Source of the DNA: Methylobacillus arboreus
Lineage (GTDB): Bacteria; Pseudomonadota; Gammaproteobacteria; Burkholderiales; Methylophilaceae
NCBI RefSeq assembly: GCF_020532725.1
Contig: NZ_JAJAVC010000011.1
Coordinates: 408,448 to 472,447 of the forward strand
DNA length: 64,000 nucleotides
Direction: 5' to 3'
Position numbers and translations under genes: made by a program. The notes beneath the pieces were generated by a model. That model was not told the origin of the DNA and made no database searches. It saw only the letters and a list, made by a program, of their open reading frames with translations. Shown piece after piece: positions 61,836 through 64,000 of this stretch. Each line of letters begins with the position of its first letter. Position 1 is the stretch's first letter.

Positions 61836-62204
61836 ATGAAAATTACTCAGAATGTCATCCCCGCCGTGCGGGTCGCTTCATATGCCTTGAGCAAGCCCTA
61901 CTATGAAAAACTGGGGTTTCGTGAATTGTGGACGCACCAGTTTGAGCCTGGATTCCCTACATTTGCTGCCATTGCCCGTGAGGAAATGCAGATATTCCTA
62001 ACCGAGCATACTGGTGATTGCGCATTTGGCGGGCTGGTACATTTTTATGTGCCGGATGTCGATGCGGTGCACCTTGAGTTTCAGCAACAGGGGCTACACA
62101 TCACCGAACCTCCCGGCAATGATCTTGGCCCTACTGTGCGCAATATGCTCATGGTCGATCCCGATGGCAACCGCTTGAGTTTTATCACGGTTTCCTGCGA
62201 GTGA
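61836..62204 (+). CDS. VOC-family protein (glyoxalase/bleomycin resistance-like)
   Basis: A 122-residue vicinal-oxygen-chelate-fold protein. It begins with the paired strand VIPAVRVASYALSKPYYEKLGF and contains FLTEHTGDCAFGGLVHFYVPDVDAVH and MVDPDGNRLSF, typical of the bleomycin-resistance/dioxygenase superfamily. GAAGGAGGG precedes the start. It follows the RBBP9-like gene by 25 bases. Its substrate is not identifiable; drug binding should not be assumed. Confidence 0.88.
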   Translation: MKITQNVIPAVRVASYALSKPYYEKLGFRELWTHQFEPGFPTFAAIAREEMQIFLTEHTGDCAFGGLVHFYVPDVDAVHLEFQQQGLHITEPPGNDLGPTVRNMLMVDPDGNRLSFITVSCE

Positions 62205-62304
62205 TTTAAACTTTCTTTACCAAATGCATTTGTCTTTTTTGAGTCCCACCTGCAGGTTTGGCCTCCAGCGTTTAGAATCCTGATTTTGTTTGATGGTCAA
62301 TATG

Positions 62305-62637
62305 ATGCAAAACTGGATTTATCTTTCCATTGCAATTCTCAGTGAAGTGATTGCGACTTCAGCGCTTAACGCCAGTGAAGGGTTTACTAGGCCGGTGCCT
62401 AGTATTTTGGTGGTGGTAGGGTATCTGCTGGCATTCTATTTCCTCTCCCTTACCTTGCGCACCATTCCCGTGGGTGTGGCCTATGCGATCTGGTCTGGCC
62501 TGGGGATTATATTGATCTCGGTAGTCGCTGCCGTGTTGTATGGGCAAAAGCTGGATTTTGCCGCGATGATGGGGATGGCGTTGATTGTTGCAGGGGTGAT
62601 TGTCATGAACCTGTTTTCCAAAACGCTTGGGCATTAG
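62305..62637 (+). CDS. Small multidrug resistance (SMR) efflux protein, EmrE-like
   Basis: A 110-residue four-helix proton-coupled exporter of cationic compounds. With the start at 62305 the sequence [33 protein letters not shown] aligns without gaps to EmrE, placing the essential acidic residue at Glu14. In-frame ATGs at 62293 and 62302 are alternatives. The later YAIWSGLG motif of EmrE-type (not SugE-type) proteins is also present. Confidence 0.92.
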   Translation: MQNWIYLSIAILSEVIATSALNASEGFTRPVPSILVVVGYLLAFYFLSLTLRTIPVGVAYAIWSGLGIILISVVAAVLYGQKLDFAAMMGMALIVAGVIVMNLFSKTLGH

Positions 62638-62727
62638 AATTTTCACATCAGGCAAGAGCGAATTTGCCGAGGCACAGGCATCAATGTCATATGCTAAGCC
62701 CCAATATCGAATTTGAAAGGAACAAGT

Positions 62728-63123
62728 ATGGCAGCACCCTGGTTAGCCGTCGTTTTGAAAAGTGTCCCTTGGGTCGAGGTTATACGGCGTGCGCCGGACA
62801 TCGCGGATGGTGCTAGAAAGTTCTGGCAGGCAGTCTCAGGCAAGCCGGTACAGGTACCGCCAATTTATGATGTGCCTTATGACGAACTTAAAAGCGATGA
62901 GGACAAGGATGCTCGCATCCAGGCGCTCGAAGGCAGGGTAGAGGAGTTGCACAGGCAAATGTTTGAATCTTCCCAGCTGATCAAGAACCTGGCAGACCAG
63001 AATGCCCTGTTAGTGGCCAAGATCGAGGATAACCGCCGACGTGTAGCCAGGCTTTCTCGTATTGTTCTGGTGCTGACTGTTGCAGCCGTAGCGCTGGCTT
63101 TCTGGCTCTGGAGAGTGCAGTAG
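62728..63123 (+). CDS. Coiled-coil membrane-anchored protein, unknown
   Basis: A 131-residue protein with an N-terminal helical segment, a central coiled coil (about residues 56-105, ARIQALEGRVEELHRQMFESSQLIKNLADQNALLVAKIEDN) and one C-terminal membrane segment (about residues 110-129). AAAGGA six bases upstream supports the start at 62728 over the TTG at 62713. Function unknown; tail-anchored topology is inferred. Confidence 0.72.
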   Translation: MAAPWLAVVLKSVPWVEVIRRAPDIADGARKFWQAVSGKPVQVPPIYDVPYDELKSDEDKDARIQALEGRVEELHRQMFESSQLIKNLADQNALLVAKIEDNRRRVARLSRIVLVLTVAAVALAFWLWRVQ

Positions 63124-63147
63124 ATTGATCAATAATACTTAGGTTTG

Positions 63148-64000
63148 TTACGCCGGCTGTACCGATGTCACCCGGTTACGGCCGCTGTGTTTGGATTGAT
63201 AAAGCGCTGCATCAGCCTGTTCAATAAGCTTTTGCAGTGAATGCGGCAGGGTATCGGATTGCGTGACAGCTATGCCTATGCTCAGCGTTGGCATGATGTC
63301 AGTATTTTTGAGCTTGGTTGCCGCATGGGCAAAAGCTTTTTGCAACCGTTCAGCTACTTCATAGCCTTGCTTCTCGCCGCTTCCTGGCAAGATAATCACG
63401 AATTCATCCCCACCCTGGCGTGCAAACAGGTCCGAGCCGCGCAACTGGGTGTGCACCATGTCGGCGAAACTGCGCAGCAATTGGTCGCCATAGGCATGGC
63501 CAAGCTTGTCATTGACCTGCTTGAAGTGATCAATATCCACTAGCAGCAACGATGTTGTGGCGTGGGTATCAGAGCGGCGGCGTAGCGCATTGTTTTCGAC
63601 GGCGGCATTCAATCCCGCCCGGTTGAGAGCAGCGGTCAGCGGGTCGCGCAATGCACGCCCGATCCAGTTGCGGTTGATGCGTTCCATGATCATGAGCAGC
63701 ATCGACATATTCCACAATGGCGCGATAGTCGCTGCCAGGAGAATCATCCACATATTCATGCCGCCGGGCGCAAATATCGTGTCACCCCCTAACTGGTCAG
63801 TCAGCCCTGCCAGGATACGCAGGCCGAAAGAGAGGGCGACGAAGGTAAATATTCCTGAAACCAGATAGGCCGCGCTTATATCCTCTTCCTGCGCAATATT
63901 TCTCGTAATCTTTGCTATGTTGATGGCATAGAAGCCGCAGGCGATGGCGGTCAGGATAGTGCGTTCGGTATAGTAATGGTTTGAATCCTGCAGCAGCATG
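63148..64000 (-). CDS. Diguanylate cyclase, GGDEF domain (5' end beyond window)
   Basis: At least 283 residues are visible and the frame is still open at the window edge, so the true N-terminus lies outside. Several hydrophobic segments (for example about residues 14-30, 43-62 and 82-105 of the visible part) precede a GGDEF domain with LLLVDIDHFKQVNDKLGHAYGD and the intact active-site motif GGDEF in ARQGGDEFVII. It should make c-di-GMP from GTP. No RXXD inhibitory site was noticed upstream of the motif. The YcgR-like protein in this window is a possible receiver of its product. Confidence 0.92.
   Translation of the reverse strand, partial: MLLQDSNHYYTERTILTAIACGFYAINIAKITRNIAQEEDISAAYLVSGIFTFVALSFGLRILAGLTDQLGGDTIFAPGGMNMWMILLAATIAPLWNMSMLLMIMERINRNWIGRALRDPLTAALNRAGLNAAVENNALRRRSDTHATTSLLLVDIDHFKQVNDKLGHAYGDQLLRSFADMVHTQLRGSDLFARQGGDEFVIILPGSGEKQGYEVAERLQKAFAHAATKLKNTDIMPTLSIGIAVTQSDTLPHSLQKLIEQADAALYQSKHSGRNRVTSVQPA

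Noticed and set aside
61836-62637. Bleomycin-resistance-like and EmrE-like genes as a drug-resistance cassette
   Set aside because: Both are common chromosomal families; there is no mobile element, integron site or shared promoter, so acquired resistance is not supported.

Overview
The window looks like chromosome of a free-living betaproteobacterium. The gene order rpoE-rseA-rseB-htrA-lepA-lepB-DUF4845-rnc-era-(pagP)-recO-pdxJ-acpS is the standard betaproteobacterial order, and dapA-bamC with a metallo-beta-lactamase gene, a soluble rnfB next to nth, and tonB-exbB-exbD fit the same class. A methylotroph of the Methylophilaceae (Methylobacillus-like) is my best guess, but that is inference from overall character, not from a marker gene. 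No rRNA, tRNA, CRISPR array, phage gene or intact insertion sequence was recognised.

Layout. 1-3.9 kb: a NarL-type two-component pair (response regulator cut by the window edge) divergent from a FecA-like TonB-dependent receptor. 4.0-10.4 kb: a G+C-rich accessory block (HAD phosphatase, zinc alcohol dehydrogenase, aldehyde dehydrogenase, FUSC-type exporter, divergent LysR regulator, aldo/keto reductase) that looks like a transferred aldehyde-handling cassette. 10.8-24 kb: housekeeping genes (mutS, slyD, PrxQ, ribosomal oxygenase roxA, bamC, dapA), an orphan secretin-like gene carrying a 267-bp MITE in its stop codon, a repeat lipoprotein, two phosphatase/esterase genes, and a membrane cytochrome-like protein. 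24.3-28.8 kb: a PilZ protein, then the tightly overlapping genes rnfB-nth-FIST-thiD-DUF1841. 28.9-43.2 kb: nadB divergent from the envelope-stress sigma operon, followed by the translation/secretion/RNA-processing run to tcdA. 43.2-52.1 kb: a second accessory block in which two closely related TonB-dependent receptors flank an MFS transporter, an NtaA/DszA-type flavin monooxygenase and a divergent TetR regulator with a clear palindromic operator. 52.2-57.6 kb: htpG under a textbook sigma-32 promoter, a cysteine-free ribosomal protein S4 with a long structured leader, and a Fur-box-preceded operon (small Cys protein, tonB, exbB, exbD). 57.9-64 kb: glycogen phosphorylase, several small soluble and membrane proteins and a diguanylate cyclase cut by the window end.

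How it works together. Three TonB-dependent receptors could be energised by the TonB-ExbB-ExbD complex at 55.5-57.6 kb. Envelope quality control is covered by the sigma-E circuit (RpoE, RseA, RseB, HtrA), BamC, LepB and PagP. The two accessory blocks each pair catabolic oxidoreductases with a dedicated transport function and a divergent one-component regulator; these, the MITE in a stop codon and the cysteine-free S4 are the most interesting parts of the window.
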